Notes: a model not told the origin generated them from the letters alone. Counted from the first letter of the stretch, positions 6,753 to 15,975 are shown. The stretch: DNA of 48,216 nucleotides from an uncultured bacterium (GCA_903834825.1 CAILKQ010000072.1:1-48216); one strand, 5' to 3'. Translations and numbers: made by a program.

Positions 6753-9230
6753 ATGGGTAATCGCTTAAGAACTCCCAAAAACACTCCTGACCCCGAGGTA
6801 CTGAAAGAGGAAAAAGAGGAAACGGTTGAAATACGGTCCATTGTTCGCGATGAAAGGACCCGAAAAATACTGGGCTCAGTGCTGTTGTTCTTTGGTTTTT
6901 TTCTTTTTGTTGCATTTACCTCCTATTTATTCACATGGATGGAGGACCAGGACAAGGTGAGGGACATGGGGGTAAAAATCCTGATGCCCAATGAATTGGA
7001 GATCAGCAACCAGTTGGGTAGCCTGGGTGCTTTTACTGCCTTTGTTTTTTTTGAGTATGGATTTGGTATTACGTCTTATCTTTTTTGCTCTCTCTTTTTT
7101 GTTTTGGGGTTAAATCTTTTGTTTGATAAACCCATGTTTTCAATTGCTAGAAACCTGCGTTACCTGCTTACAGGTTTAATCATTGGCAGTGTGAGCACTG
7201 CTTTTTTCACCCCAAATACTGTCTTCAATTGGGGCGGTGCATTGGGTAAGTATGCGGCCAGCTGGCTTACCGCTGTAATCGGATGGGCTGGAACTTTTGC
7301 TTTGATTTCACTATCCCTTTTTTCCTATGTCATTTGGCGGTTCAATCCCATTTTCAAATGGCCGGTTTTTTCTCCTAAATCAAAGAATGATGTGCAGGAT
7401 CTGTCATTGGAGGGTTTAACAACCCCACCGATTGTTGAACCTGAGATAATACAGCCAAGGCTTGATTTGACCGAAGGGAATTCCCTTAATCCTCAACAAA
7501 CCCTTTCTCCATTGACAGAACGCCCAACTGAAACAGCTCCTTTGGCACTTGTTGAAAAACAAGCAAGTGATGTTGCCCCGGTCATTGCAGTACCAGATGA
7601 TCTTCCTTGGGAAGTTGATGCAATAGAAGAGGATGCAAGCATAGATGATGATCCTCCACTGGAGATCAAGCCAGCGCTTAGTGAAAAAGAAATTTCGCCC
7701 AAGGCAGCTGCAGTATTGGCTTCACCCCGGTATGACCCTATTGCAGACCTCAAAGGGTATAAGTTCCCATCACTAGACCTTTTGGCCCAGCATACAGGAG
7801 AAAAGATCGTATTGGACCAGCATGAGCTGGAGGCCAACAAGACCCAGATCATTAGTACCCTTCGAAACTATGATATTGAAATCCAGAAAATATTTGCTAC
7901 CGTAGGGCCGACAGTAACCTTGTATGAAATTGTTCCAGCGGCTGGGGTGAGAATATCCCGTATCAAGAACCTGGAAGATGATATCGCTTTGAGCCTTTCG
8001 GCGTTGGGTATCCGCATCATTGCCCCAATTCCCGGTAAGGGAACCATTGGCATTGAAGTTCCCAATGTCAAGAAAAGTATTGTGGGCATGCGTTCACTCT
8101 TGGCTTCCGATAAATTCCAGAAAAATGACTATGCATTGCCCATTGCCCTGGGTAAAAAAATTGACAATGAAAATTTCATCGTAGACCTTGCCGCAATGCC
8201 TCATCTGCTGATGGCGGGTGCTACGGGGCAAGGAAAATCGGTGGGTTTGAATGCCATTCTGGTTTCACTGTTGTACAAAAAACATCCTTCACAGTTGAAA
8301 TTTGTGCTGGTTGATCCTAAAAAAGTGGAATTGAGCATTTACAGGACAATTGAGAAACATTTTCTCGCCAAGCTGCCGGGGGAGGAGGATGCCATCATTA
8401 CCGATACCAGAAAAGTGGTCAATACCCTCAATGCGCTTTGTATAGAAATGGATGAAAGGTATGACTTGTTGAAAGAGGCTGTTTGCAGAAATATCCGGGA
8501 ATACAATGAGAAATTTGCTTCCAGAAAACTCAATCCTGAAAAAGGGCATAAGTTTCTTCCTTTTATTGTACTGGTCATTGACGAGTTTGCAGACCTGATC
8601 ATGACTGCCGGCAAAGAGATTGAAACGCCCATCGCCCGTCTTGCCCAGTTGGCAAGGGCTATTGGCATTCACCTGATTGTGGCTACACAGCGTCCATCAG
8701 TAAACATCATTACTGGAACGATCAAAGCCAATTTTCCTGCCAGGATTGCTTTTAAAGTATCCTCCAAGATTGACAGCAGAACGATCCTGGATGTTGGTGG
8801 TGCTGAGCAGTTGATTGGAAGGGGAGACATGCTGGTTTCTTACCAGGGTGAAGTTACAAGGGTTCAGTGTGCTTTTGTTGACACCCCTGAAGTAGAGAAG
8901 GTTGCTAATTTCATTGGCGGCCAGCAGGGCTATCCTTCTGTGTTCGAACTTCCTGAAGTGGTGGATGAAAAAGACATGGATGACCGGGAGGTTGATTTTC
9001 TCAGCCGTGATCCCTTGTTCAGCGAAGCTGCATCCCTGATTGTGCAAAGTGGCATGGGCTCTACTTCTCTGATCCAGCGCAGGTTAAAACTCGGATACAA
9101 CCGTGCAGGCCGGTTGATGGATCAAATGGAGGCAGCCGGTATAGTAGGACCCAGCAAAGGGAGCAAGGTCCGGGAAGTCCTTTTCAAAACCGAGTATGAA
9201 CTCGATCAGTATTTAAAATCAATGGAATAG
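6753..9230 (+). CDS. ftsK: DNA translocase FtsK
   Basis: An 825-residue FtsK/SpoIIIE ATPase that pumps DNA at the division septum so that chromosome termini clear the closing septum. The N-terminus has about four membrane helices (residues roughly 30-200), then an acidic, Pro-rich linker (about 210-330), then the motor. Walker A is GATGQGKS (489-496) and Walker B is VLVIDEFADL (about 604-613). The C-terminal winged-helix gamma domain (about 765-825, with LIQRRLKLGYNRAGRLMD) normally reads oriented chromosome sequences. Length is normal for a Bacteroidota FtsK. It is followed 55 bases later by a LolA gene. Confidence 0.96.
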   Translation: MGNRLRTPKNTPDPEVLKEEKEETVEIRSIVRDERTRKILGSVLLFFGFFLFVAFTSYLFTWMEDQDKVRDMGVKILMPNELEISNQLGSLGAFTAFVFFEYGFGITSYLFCSLFFVLGLNLLFDKPMFSIARNLRYLLTGLIIGSVSTAFFTPNTVFNWGGALGKYAASWLTAVIGWAGTFALISLSLFSYVIWRFNPIFKWPVFSPKSKNDVQDLSLEGLTTPPIVEPEIIQPRLDLTEGNSLNPQQTLSPLTERPTETAPLALVEKQASDVAPVIAVPDDLPWEVDAIEEDASIDDDPPLEIKPALSEKEISPKAAAVLASPRYDPIADLKGYKFPSLDLLAQHTGEKIVLDQHELEANKTQIISTLRNYDIEIQKIFATVGPTVTLYEIVPAAGVRISRIKNLEDDIALSLSALGIRIIAPIPGKGTIGIEVPNVKKSIVGMRSLLASDKFQKNDYALPIALGKKIDNENFIVDLAAMPHLLMAGATGQGKSVGLNAILVSLLYKKHPSQLKFVLVDPKKVELSIYRTIEKHFLAKLPGEEDAIITDTRKVVNTLNALCIEMDERYDLLKEAVCRNIREYNEKFASRKLNPEKGHKFLPFIVLVIDEFADLIMTAGKEIETPIARLAQLARAIGIHLIVATQRPSVNIITGTIKANFPARIAFKVSSKIDSRTILDVGGAEQLIGRGDMLVSYQGEVTRVQCAFVDTPEVEKVANFIGGQQGYPSVFELPEVVDEKDMDDREVDFLSRDPLFSEAASLIVQSGMGSTSLIQRRLKLGYNRAGRLMDQMEAAGIVGPSKGSKVREVLFKTEYELDQYLKSME

Positions 9231-9285
9231 TCTTTTCTTTGCATTAGCTTAGATATTTGCCAGCCCCAACCAAATCACAACGATC

Positions 9286-9957
9286 ATGCGTAAACGCACA
9301 TTGCCAATAGTTCTCTCCCTGATGATTGTATGCGTTACCGCAGCAGCACAAGTTCCTAAAGCAATGGGCAAAAGTGACGCAGAGGCCAAGAAAGTACTTG
9401 ATGCTGTTAGTGCCAAGTTCAAGACTTTTAAAAGTGTAAAGGCTTCATTCGCATTGAAAATTGAAAATGCAGCCGGTAAAGTACAAGGTACCAAGGCTGG
9501 AACAGTTATGATGAAGGGGGTTAAATACAGGGTTTCCATCACTGGTCAGGAAATCTTTTGTGATGGGGCAACCATCTGGACCTATGATATGGCGGCCAAT
9601 GAGGTGCAGGTCTCTGCCCTAGACAACAGCAGCGGATCCATCACCCCACAAAAATTGTTCACCAATTTTTATGACAAGGACTTTCTTTTCATGCTCAATC
9701 CAGATGTGACAAAGGCTGGCAAGACCTACCAGGTCGTAGAATTGACCCCTGTCGATAAGACAAAGCCGTTTTTCAAGGTAGTCATTGAGGTAGACAAAGC
9801 CAGCAAGGTGATCATGTCAACCCGTGTTTTTGAAAAAAATGGGAACAGGTATTTGTATGCCATCAATTCCATGGCCACTACTGCAGCAATACCCGATGAT
9901 AGTTTCGCCTTCAACCTGAAGAAATATCCTGGTGTTGAGGTGATTGACCTGCGTTAA
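9286..9957 (+). CDS. LolA-like outer-membrane lipoprotein carrier protein
   Basis: A 223-residue exported protein of the LolA/LolB-like fold. The N-terminal signal peptide (MRKRTLPIVLSLMIVCVTAAAQ) has a positive start and a hydrophobic core. The mature part shows the LolA pattern: an N-terminal amphipathic helix, FKTFKSVKASFALKIE, the MMKGVKYRV strand, and FCDGATIWTYD followed by NEVQVS. Known LolA proteins ferry lipoproteins across the periplasm. It lies directly after ftsK on the same strand. The partner Lol proteins are not in the window. Confidence 0.83.
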   Translation: MRKRTLPIVLSLMIVCVTAAAQVPKAMGKSDAEAKKVLDAVSAKFKTFKSVKASFALKIENAAGKVQGTKAGTVMMKGVKYRVSITGQEIFCDGATIWTYDMAANEVQVSALDNSSGSITPQKLFTNFYDKDFLFMLNPDVTKAGKTYQVVELTPVDKTKPFFKVVIEVDKASKVIMSTRVFEKNGNRYLYAINSMATTAAIPDDSFAFNLKKYPGVEVIDLR

Positions 9958-9965
9958 TTGCCAGG

Positions 9966-10523
9966 TTATTTTCCCCACCGATAGGTCTGTACATCAAATC
10001 CAGCCAGGTCAAGTACCCTGTCTACAACGGTCAAGGCTATTGCTTCAACCGTTGTGGGTTTGCTGTAGAAGGAAGGTGTTGCCGGGCAAACAATGCCACC
10101 AGCCAGTGTAATGGCTTCCATGTTTCTGATGTGGATCAGGTTGTAAGGCGTTTCCCTTGCAACGCAAATCAATTTTCTGCGTTCTTTCAGGATGACATCT
10201 GCGGCCCTGGTGATCAGGTCATTCGAAATACCACTTGCAATCCTTCCCAAAGTGCCCATTGAGCAGGGAACAATGATCATGGTATCATACTGTCCAGACC
10301 CAGAGGCAAAGGGGGCACTGAAATCATTTTTTCCATAAACAGGCAAACCTAGGTTTGAAAAATCCTCATTTCCCAGTTCAGTTGCCCATACATCTTTGGC
10401 ATTATCTGTTAAAATCACCGAGAGGTCACTCCATTGTTCCCTCATCAATTTCATTTTCCTGATCAACAGGTCTGCATAAATGGATCCACTTGCACCTGTC
10501 ACTGCAACTACTATTTTTCTCAT
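9966..10523 (-). CDS. ubiX: UbiX flavin prenyltransferase
   Basis: A 185-residue flavoprotein of the UbiX/Pad1 family, which attaches a dimethylallyl unit to reduced FMN to make the prenylated flavin used by UbiD decarboxylases. The glycine-rich VTGASGS (residues 8-14) binds phosphate. PCSMGTLGRIASGISNDLITRAADV and LVARETPYN-like residues (here CVARETPYNLIHIRNM) are the prenyl-phosphate and flavin site. The C-terminal KPTTVEAI segment also fits. No UbiD gene is in the window, so the client decarboxylase is unknown. Confidence 0.92.
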   Translation of the reverse strand: MRKIVVAVTGASGSIYADLLIRKMKLMREQWSDLSVILTDNAKDVWATELGNEDFSNLGLPVYGKNDFSAPFASGSGQYDTMIIVPCSMGTLGRIASGISNDLITRAADVILKERRKLICVARETPYNLIHIRNMEAITLAGGIVCPATPSFYSKPTTVEAIALTVVDRVLDLAGFDVQTYRWGK

Positions 10524-10700
10524 GGAATGGTCTATTTAAATGATTAACAACAAAACAGTGCAAAGGTTAGATGATTAAAAACTTATTTGGGCATTCGCCA
10601 ACTGTTTTTAATAAGTTAATTTTTTTATAAGTCCTGCGCAATATGACTACGTAGTAACACGTTATTACCTTGGTTTTTCATAGGATATTGGATTTAAAAC

Positions 10701-10732
10701 GGGCTGGATTTCTATCCGGGCCCTTTTTTTTT
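10701..10732 (+). terminator. Plus-strand terminator with no gene in front of it
   Basis: A GC-rich hairpin (GGGCTGGAT / ATCCGGGCCC, one bulged G, TTCT loop) is followed by nine T. Both flanking genes run on the minus strand, so no annotated transcript needs it. See the finding on this gap. Confidence 0.6.
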
Positions 10733-10761
10733 GTTCTTGACTGTCCCCAAAAGGGAAGGAT

Positions 10762-10788
10762 AAAAAAAATCCCTGCCGAAGCAGGGAT
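10762..10788 (-). terminator. Terminator of the oxoamine synthase gene
   Basis: On the minus strand a perfect 8-bp stem (ATCCCTGC / GCAGGGAT) capped by a TTCG tetraloop is followed by T7 (A run at 10762-10768 on the plus strand). It lies six bases beyond the gene's stop codon. Confidence 0.92.
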
Positions 10789-10794
10789 AATCAA

Positions 10795-12051
10795 TTAAAT
10801 TTCAGCCATTTGTGCAATTGCCTCACTTTTGTAGAGGCCATCGTCCAGCTTCCTCTTTGTTTCCTCAAACGCTGTCAAGGTCAGTTGTATTTCCTCATCT
10901 GTGTGAACAGCTGTCGGTATCAGGCGATAAATGATATGACCTTTTGGTATGACCGGGTAGACCACAATGGAGCAGAAGATATTATAGTTTTCCCTCAGGT
11001 CGGTGACCATATGGGTTGCTTCTTCAACACCACCTTTCATGTACACTGGTGTAACAACAGAATCTGTTTTCCCAATATCAAACCCTTTCTCCTTCAGGCC
11101 GTTTTGCAGTTTCAAAGCATTTTCCCAAAGTTTTGCTTTTAGGGATGGCTGTGTTTTGAGCAACTCCAACCTTTTGAGGTTCCCAATGACCAAGGGCATC
11201 GGAAGGGATTTGGCGAATATCTGGCTCCTGATATTGTACCTAACGTAGTCTATGATTTGTTTGGGACCCGCAACAAAAGCACCGATGGATGCCATTGATT
11301 TGGCGAAGGTGGAAAAATAGAGGTCAATCTCATCTTGTACGCCCTGGGCTTCGCCTGCACCTGCGCCAGTTTCTCCGAGTGTCCCGAAGCCATGGGCATC
11401 GTCCACCAGCATCCTGAATGAATATTTTGGCCTTAGGGCAGCGATTTCTTTCAATTTTCCTTGGTCTCCGGCCATGCCAAATACACCTTCTGTAATGAGT
11501 AAAATCCCGCCGGCATTTTGTTTTTCAATCAATGCGGTGGCACGCTGCAGCTGCTTTTCGCAGTCATCGATTTCATTGTGTTTGAACACAAACCGGTGCC
11601 CCTGGTGCAGCCTCAATCCATCGATAATACAGGCATGGCATTCGGCGTCATATACAATTACATCGTGGCGAGAACAAAGCGCATCGATCAGGCTGAGAAT
11701 GCCCTGGTAGCCGAAATTGAGCAAAATGGCATCTTCCTTCATTTCAAAAGCAGCCAGCTGCCTTTCAAGTTCTTCATGATGATTGGTGTTGCCGCTCATC
11801 ATCCTGGCTCCCATGGGAGTTGCCAGTCCATACTCGGCAGCCGCATCGGCATCTGTCTTCCTGATGACGGGGTGGTTGGCAAGTCCAAGGTAGTTGTTCA
11901 GGCTCCAGACAATTTTTTCTTTACCCCTGAAGTTCATCCTGCTTCCAATTTCACCTTCCAATTTTGGGAAGGCAAAATATCCGTGTGCTCTTTCCCGGTG
12001 CTGCCCAAGCGGACCAGCGTTCTTGATCAGCCTTTCGAAAATATCTGCCAT
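10795..12051 (-). CDS. Alpha-oxoamine synthase, serine palmitoyltransferase-like
   Basis: A 418-residue PLP enzyme of the family that includes serine palmitoyltransferase (SPT), glycine C-acetyltransferase and 8-amino-7-oxononanoate synthase; all condense an amino acid with an acyl-CoA or acyl-ACP and release CO2. SLNNYLGLANHP, DDAHGFGTLG and the PLP lysine Lys251 in STFAKSMASIGAFVAG are clear. The TFxKSxASxGxFxAG context resembles SPT more than the TLGKALG of the other two, so a sphingolipid role is plausible but not proven. The ATG at 12051 is preferred to one at 12108 because the promoter -7 box lies between them. No biotin or threonine genes are adjacent. Confidence 0.8.
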   Translation of the reverse strand: MADIFERLIKNAGPLGQHRERAHGYFAFPKLEGEIGSRMNFRGKEKIVWSLNNYLGLANHPVIRKTDADAAAEYGLATPMGARMMSGNTNHHEELERQLAAFEMKEDAILLNFGYQGILSLIDALCSRHDVIVYDAECHACIIDGLRLHQGHRFVFKHNEIDDCEKQLQRATALIEKQNAGGILLITEGVFGMAGDQGKLKEIAALRPKYSFRMLVDDAHGFGTLGETGAGAGEAQGVQDEIDLYFSTFAKSMASIGAFVAGPKQIIDYVRYNIRSQIFAKSLPMPLVIGNLKRLELLKTQPSLKAKLWENALKLQNGLKEKGFDIGKTDSVVTPVYMKGGVEEATHMVTDLRENYNIFCSIVVYPVIPKGHIIYRLIPTAVHTDEEIQLTLTAFEETKRKLDDGLYKSEAIAQMAEI

Positions 12052-12081
12052 ATGCGTAGGAGTTTTGATTGTAGGTTCTTG

Positions 12082-12115
12082 CAAAGATAAAAATTTTAAA
12101 AATAACATTATCCAA
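12082..12115 (-). promoter_or_regulatory. Promoter of the oxoamine synthase gene
   Basis: On the minus strand TTG (12113-12115) is followed after 23 bases by an exact TATCTTTG -7 box (12082-12089). Transcription would start near 12075, downstream of the ATG at 12108 and upstream of that at 12051, which settles the start choice. Confidence 0.65.
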
Positions 12116-12158
12116 CAGTATGTTTATAAAATCAGGAAATCCAAGCATTGCATTCCCA

Positions 12159-12166
12159 TACCTTTG
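12159..12166 (+). promoter_or_regulatory. -7 box upstream of the alkaline phosphatase operon
   Basis: TACCTTTG is an exact TAnnTTTG match, 21 bases before the ATG at 12188. It would drive the phosphatase and the closely spaced thyA, folA and methyltransferase genes. Confidence 0.5.
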
Positions 12167-12187
12167 TCATGTAAATAAAAAGAACCG

Positions 12188-13795
12188 ATGGCAGGAAATA
12201 AATTTGTGGCAATCATAGCGATATTGGTCATTTGCAGCAACAGCATGGCCCAGAAATCAGGCGTTAGCGCCAAACCCAAACTGGTTGTTGGTGTGATGGT
12301 GGACCAGATGCGGTGGGAATACCTGTACAGATTTCAGCACAGGTATGGTCAAAATGGATTGAAAAGGGTATTGCGGGAAGGATTTTCCTGTGAAAATGCA
12401 CAGATTCCCTATGCCCAGACCGTTACTGCTGCCGGTCATGCATGCGTTTACACTGGATCTGTTCCTGCCATCAATGGCATCATGGGCAATGAGTGGTATG
12501 ATAGGTCTTTGAAAAGGGATGTTTATTGTGTGGAGGATGATGCTGTTAAAATTGTTGGCGGAACCGGAAAGGGAGAACCCATGTCTCCTAAAAACCTGAT
12601 CACCACTACCATTACAGATGAACTGGAGTTGGCTACCAATTTCAGGTCTAAAATAATTGGAGTGGCCATCAAGGACCGGGGAAGCATTTTGACCGCTGGT
12701 CATGCCGCTGATGGGGCGTATTGGTATGATCCAAGTTCCGGGAATTTTGTTTCGAGCACCTGGTACATGAAAGAAATTTCGCCTTGGGCAGCCGCTTTTA
12801 ACCAAAGAAAGCTCATTGATTCATGTTACAAGCTCAACTGGCACCTCAGTCATCCCATTGAAACCTATACACAGAGTGATGTGAACAATCCTTCTTATAC
12901 CAACAATCCATTCCCCCGAAAACTGGAATCGAATATTGGCAAGAATTATGGAGCAATTTCTTCTACTCCATGGGGCAATACACTTACCCTTGAATTCTCA
13001 AAAGCTGCTGTTGAAGCAGAAGCAATGGGGATGGACAGCATCACTGATTTCCTGGCCATCAGCCTTTCTTCTCCAGACTATATCGGGCATGCTTTCGGCC
13101 CTAATGCAGTAGAGGTGGAAGACAATTATATCAAGCTTGACAGGGAATTTGAATTGTTTTTCAATTACCTGGATAAGAAAGTGGGAAAAGGCAATTATCT
13201 GTTTTTTCTGACAGCAGACCACGCGGTAGCCCATGTTCCTGCATTTCTTCAACAACACCAGATACCCGCAAAAACGATGCGATCAAGCAAAAAAGCAGAG
13301 GAGGCAACCATGAAGAAGTTTGGTTTGAAAAAACTGGTGGAAGCATCTGCAAACTATCAACTGTACTTGAACAGAAAATCGATTGATTCTGCTGGCCTTG
13401 ATTTCGGGGTTATTAAATCAGACCTGATAGCTGAATTGAACAAGGAAGAGGATGTATTGCTGGCTTTTGACAATGCGTCCATCAATGCTGTCAATCTTCC
13501 TGCAGAATACAAAGAAATGTTCATCAAAGGCTTTAACCACAAGCTGGCGGGTGATATACAAGTGGTCTACAAGCCTGGTTATTTTTTCAGCAATTCCAAT
13601 ACAGGCACAACCCATGGATCCATGTATCCTTATGACTCCCACATTCCTTTGCTCTGGATGGGATGGGGTGTGAAACAGGGGCTTACACATAGAAAGGTGT
13701 ACATGAGTGATATTGCTGCAACCCTCGGCGCCATATTGAAAATTCAAGTGCCAAGTGGCAATGCTGGCAGCGCTATTCAAGAACTGATCAAATAA
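12188..13795 (+). CDS. PafA-type periplasmic alkaline phosphatase
   Basis: A 535-residue phosphatase of the alkaline phosphatase superfamily, with a signal peptide (about residues 1-21, ending SNSMAQ). Active-site residues match the PafA pattern: metal Asp39 (MVDQM), nucleophile Thr80 (TVTAAGHA), Asn101 (GNEWYD) and the diagnostic Lys162/Arg164 (IKDRG). The later metal ligands are in TADHA and THGS. PafA enzymes hydrolyse phosphate monoesters in the periplasm and are Ca/phosphate-insensitive relative to PhoA; transfer of that property to this protein is inference. It is followed 15 bases later by thyA, so it probably heads the folate-related operon. No Pho-box-like regulator site was recognised. 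Confidence 0.88.
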   Translation: MAGNKFVAIIAILVICSNSMAQKSGVSAKPKLVVGVMVDQMRWEYLYRFQHRYGQNGLKRVLREGFSCENAQIPYAQTVTAAGHACVYTGSVPAINGIMGNEWYDRSLKRDVYCVEDDAVKIVGGTGKGEPMSPKNLITTTITDELELATNFRSKIIGVAIKDRGSILTAGHAADGAYWYDPSSGNFVSSTWYMKEISPWAAAFNQRKLIDSCYKLNWHLSHPIETYTQSDVNNPSYTNNPFPRKLESNIGKNYGAISSTPWGNTLTLEFSKAAVEAEAMGMDSITDFLAISLSSPDYIGHAFGPNAVEVEDNYIKLDREFELFFNYLDKKVGKGNYLFFLTADHAVAHVPAFLQQHQIPAKTMRSSKKAEEATMKKFGLKKLVEASANYQLYLNRKSIDSAGLDFGVIKSDLIAELNKEEDVLLAFDNASINAVNLPAEYKEMFIKGFNHKLAGDIQVVYKPGYFFSNSNTGTTHGSMYPYDSHIPLLWMGWGVKQGLTHRKVYMSDIAATLGAILKIQVPSGNAGSAIQELIK

Positions 13796-13810
13796 CAAAA
13801 GCACCATACC

Positions 13811-14605
13811 ATGCAACAATATTTGGACCTGGTAAGGCATATCATCGAAAAAGGGACCGACAAAACTGATCGGACAGGGACAGGCACCCGAAGCATTTTC
13901 GGTTACCAAATGCGGTTCAACCTGCAGGATGGATTTCCGATGGTAACAACCAAAAAGCTGCACCTCAGGAGCATCATCCATGAATTGCTCTGGTTCCTTA
14001 AAGGGGAGACCAACATCAAGTACCTCAAGGACAATGGTGTTGGCATCTGGGATGAGTGGGCCAACGAAGCGGGTGAGCTGGGCCCTGTATATGGCAAGCA
14101 GTGGCGGTCCTGGTCTGGTGCTGATGGTAAGGCCTATGATCAGATTACTGACCTGATCACACAGATCAAGAAAACTCCAGACAGCAGAAGGTTGATCGTC
14201 AGCGCCTGGAATGTGGCTGAATTGCCCCAAATGGCGCTCATGCCCTGTCATACGATATTTCAATTTTATGTTGCGGATGGAAAACTTTCCTGTCAGCTGT
14301 ACCAGCGCTCTGCAGATGTATTCCTTGGCGTTCCTTTCAACATTGCATCTTATGCATTGTTGACCTTGATGGTGGCGCAGGTTTGCGGGCTTCAGCCTGG
14401 GGATTTTGTGCACAGCTTTGGAGATGTGCATCTCTACAACAATCATTTTGAACAAGCGCAATTGCAATTGTCCCGGGAGACATTCCCATTGCCCGTCATG
14501 AAAATCAATCCTGAAGCAAAGGATATTTTTGGATTCAAGTTTGAAGATTTTACCCTGGAGGGATACCAGTCTCATCCTGGTATCAAAGCGCCAGTAGCCG
14601 TATAA
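13811..14605 (+). CDS. thyA: Thymidylate synthase
   Basis: A 264-residue ThyA, the standard bacterial length. It methylates dUMP to dTMP using methylenetetrahydrofolate, which is oxidised to dihydrofolate. The catalytic Cys146 lies in MALMPCHT, the phosphate-binding arginines in RTGTGTRS and DSRRLI, and the dUMP-binding [18 protein letters not shown] is complete. The next gene, dihydrofolate reductase, regenerates the tetrahydrofolate that this reaction consumes. The gap to folA is only 20 bases. Confidence 0.98.
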   Translation: MQQYLDLVRHIIEKGTDKTDRTGTGTRSIFGYQMRFNLQDGFPMVTTKKLHLRSIIHELLWFLKGETNIKYLKDNGVGIWDEWANEAGELGPVYGKQWRSWSGADGKAYDQITDLITQIKKTPDSRRLIVSAWNVAELPQMALMPCHTIFQFYVADGKLSCQLYQRSADVFLGVPFNIASYALLTLMVAQVCGLQPGDFVHSFGDVHLYNNHFEQAQLQLSRETFPLPVMKINPEAKDIFGFKFEDFTLEGYQSHPGIKAPVAV

Positions 14606-14625
14606 TTTAATTTAATTTACTTGTC

Positions 14626-15144
14626 ATGATTATTTCATTGGTTGTTGCCGCTTCAGAAAATAATGCCATAGGCCTTGACAATGCACTGCTTTGGAAGCTT
14701 CCCAATGACATGAAGTTTTTCAAGAACCTTACATGGGCAATGCCCATCATCATGGGAAGAAAAACCTTTGAATCAATGGGCTCCAAGCCATTGCCAGGAA
14801 GGTTCAATATTGTGATCAGCAGGAACCCCGATGCGCTTCCAAGCATGGAAAATGTATGGCCTGCCAATAGCCTTGAACAAGCCCTTGCACTGGCCCAGTC
14901 ATCTGACTGTCGGGAAGCATTTGTCATTGGTGGGGGAGATATTTACAAACAGTGCACCGCAATGGCTGATCGTATTTACATGACAAGGGTGCATGCCAGC
15001 TATCCAGACGCAGATACATTTTTTCCGCTCATAGATGAAGCCTTGTTCAGGATTGAAAATGCAGTTGAGATGCCTGCTGATGAAAAGCATGCCCAGTCCT
15101 ATCGTTTCGAGACCTGGCAGAGGGTTGACAATGCAACGCCATAA
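14626..15144 (+). CDS. folA: Dihydrofolate reductase
   Basis: A 172-residue DHFR that reduces dihydrofolate with NADPH. The Met20-loop equivalent reads AIGLDNALLWKLPNDM with the catalytic Asp28. IMGRKTFESMG and FVIGGGDIY are the NADPH-binding elements. It directly follows thyA, a common and functionally coherent pairing. It ends 8 bases before the next gene. Confidence 0.97.
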   Translation: MIISLVVAASENNAIGLDNALLWKLPNDMKFFKNLTWAMPIIMGRKTFESMGSKPLPGRFNIVISRNPDALPSMENVWPANSLEQALALAQSSDCREAFVIGGGDIYKQCTAMADRIYMTRVHASYPDADTFFPLIDEALFRIENAVEMPADEKHAQSYRFETWQRVDNATP

Positions 15145-15152
15145 ATCAGGTC

Positions 15153-15953
15153 ATGTACAACAACTTTCAACTTGCATGGAAATTCCTGATTTACCTGTTG
15201 ACCTCATCCAATGGAAAAGGGCATGGGGTTCATTCGCCATTTGTTTTTGATTTTATTGTTCACGTATTGAGGAGCAAGCAGGTGAATGTGCAAGGCTTTA
15301 GTCAAATTGAATCCAAACGAAAGGAACTTGAAAATTCAAATCTGGTATTGGATGTGCTAGACTTGGGGGCAGGTTCCAGCAAGGGAAAAAAAAATCAGCG
15401 GACTGTTTCTTCTATTGCAAAACGAGCTGCCAAACCTTCCAGGTTTGCAAGGCTTTTTTACCGCATCATCCGTTACTATCAAATTGACTCGGTCCTCGAG
15501 TTGGGCACCTCGCTTGGACTCACGACCAGGTATTTGTCTGTTGCCGAACCCCGGCATGGCGTTGTTTCGATTGAGGGAGCTCCTGCAATTGCCGAGTTCA
15601 CATCAAAAAACCTTGATGAGGAGGGCATTCGCAATACAACTATCCTGACCGGAGATTTCAAAGACCTTCTCCCTGGAGCACTGGCATCCTTGAAAGGGAG
15701 TAAGTTGGTATTTTTTGATGGCAACCACCAGTATCAGCCTACCCTTGATTATTTCCATGCAGCACTGGCTGTGAAATCTGAAGCAGATATCCACATTTTC
15801 GATGACATCCACTGGAGCAAAGACATGGAAAAAGCCTGGGCAGAAATTAGAAATAATGAAAATGTAAGCTGTACCATTGATTTGTTTTTTATTGGCATCG
15901 TATTTTTTCGAAAAGAATTCAAGGAAAAGCTTGATTTTTCTATACGTTTTTAA
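15153..15953 (+). CDS. Class I SAM-dependent methyltransferase, O-methyltransferase-like
   Basis: A 266-residue protein with a Rossmann methyltransferase core. Motif I is VLELGTSLGLTTRYLS (about residues 112-127), the acidic end of beta-2 is VVSIEG, and later strands give LVFFDGNHQYQPTLDYF and IHIFDDIHWS. The DGNH and DDIHW pattern resembles the metal-dependent catechol/caffeoyl-CoA O-methyltransferase branch. An N-terminal stretch with KGHGVHSPFVFDF precedes the domain and is typical of a Bacteroidota-specific group. The substrate is unknown. It is the last gene of the run starting at 12188. Confidence 0.75.
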   Translation: MYNNFQLAWKFLIYLLTSSNGKGHGVHSPFVFDFIVHVLRSKQVNVQGFSQIESKRKELENSNLVLDVLDLGAGSSKGKKNQRTVSSIAKRAAKPSRFARLFYRIIRYYQIDSVLELGTSLGLTTRYLSVAEPRHGVVSIEGAPAIAEFTSKNLDEEGIRNTTILTGDFKDLLPGALASLKGSKLVFFDGNHQYQPTLDYFHAALAVKSEADIHIFDDIHWSKDMEKAWAEIRNNENVSCTIDLFFIGIVFFRKEFKEKLDFSIRF

Positions 15954-15975
15954 TCCTGCGAAAACTACTGCATTG

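Noticed and set aside
10524-10794. tRNA or known structured RNA in the 271-base gap
   Set aside because: No cloverleaf, anticodon arm or CCA end could be drawn. Only simple hairpins with T runs are visible.
13418-14575. Long minus-strand open frame of 385 codons opposite the phosphatase and thyA
   Set aside because: It lies antisense to two genes with clear motifs, shows no domain, and follows from the codon bias of the plus strand.
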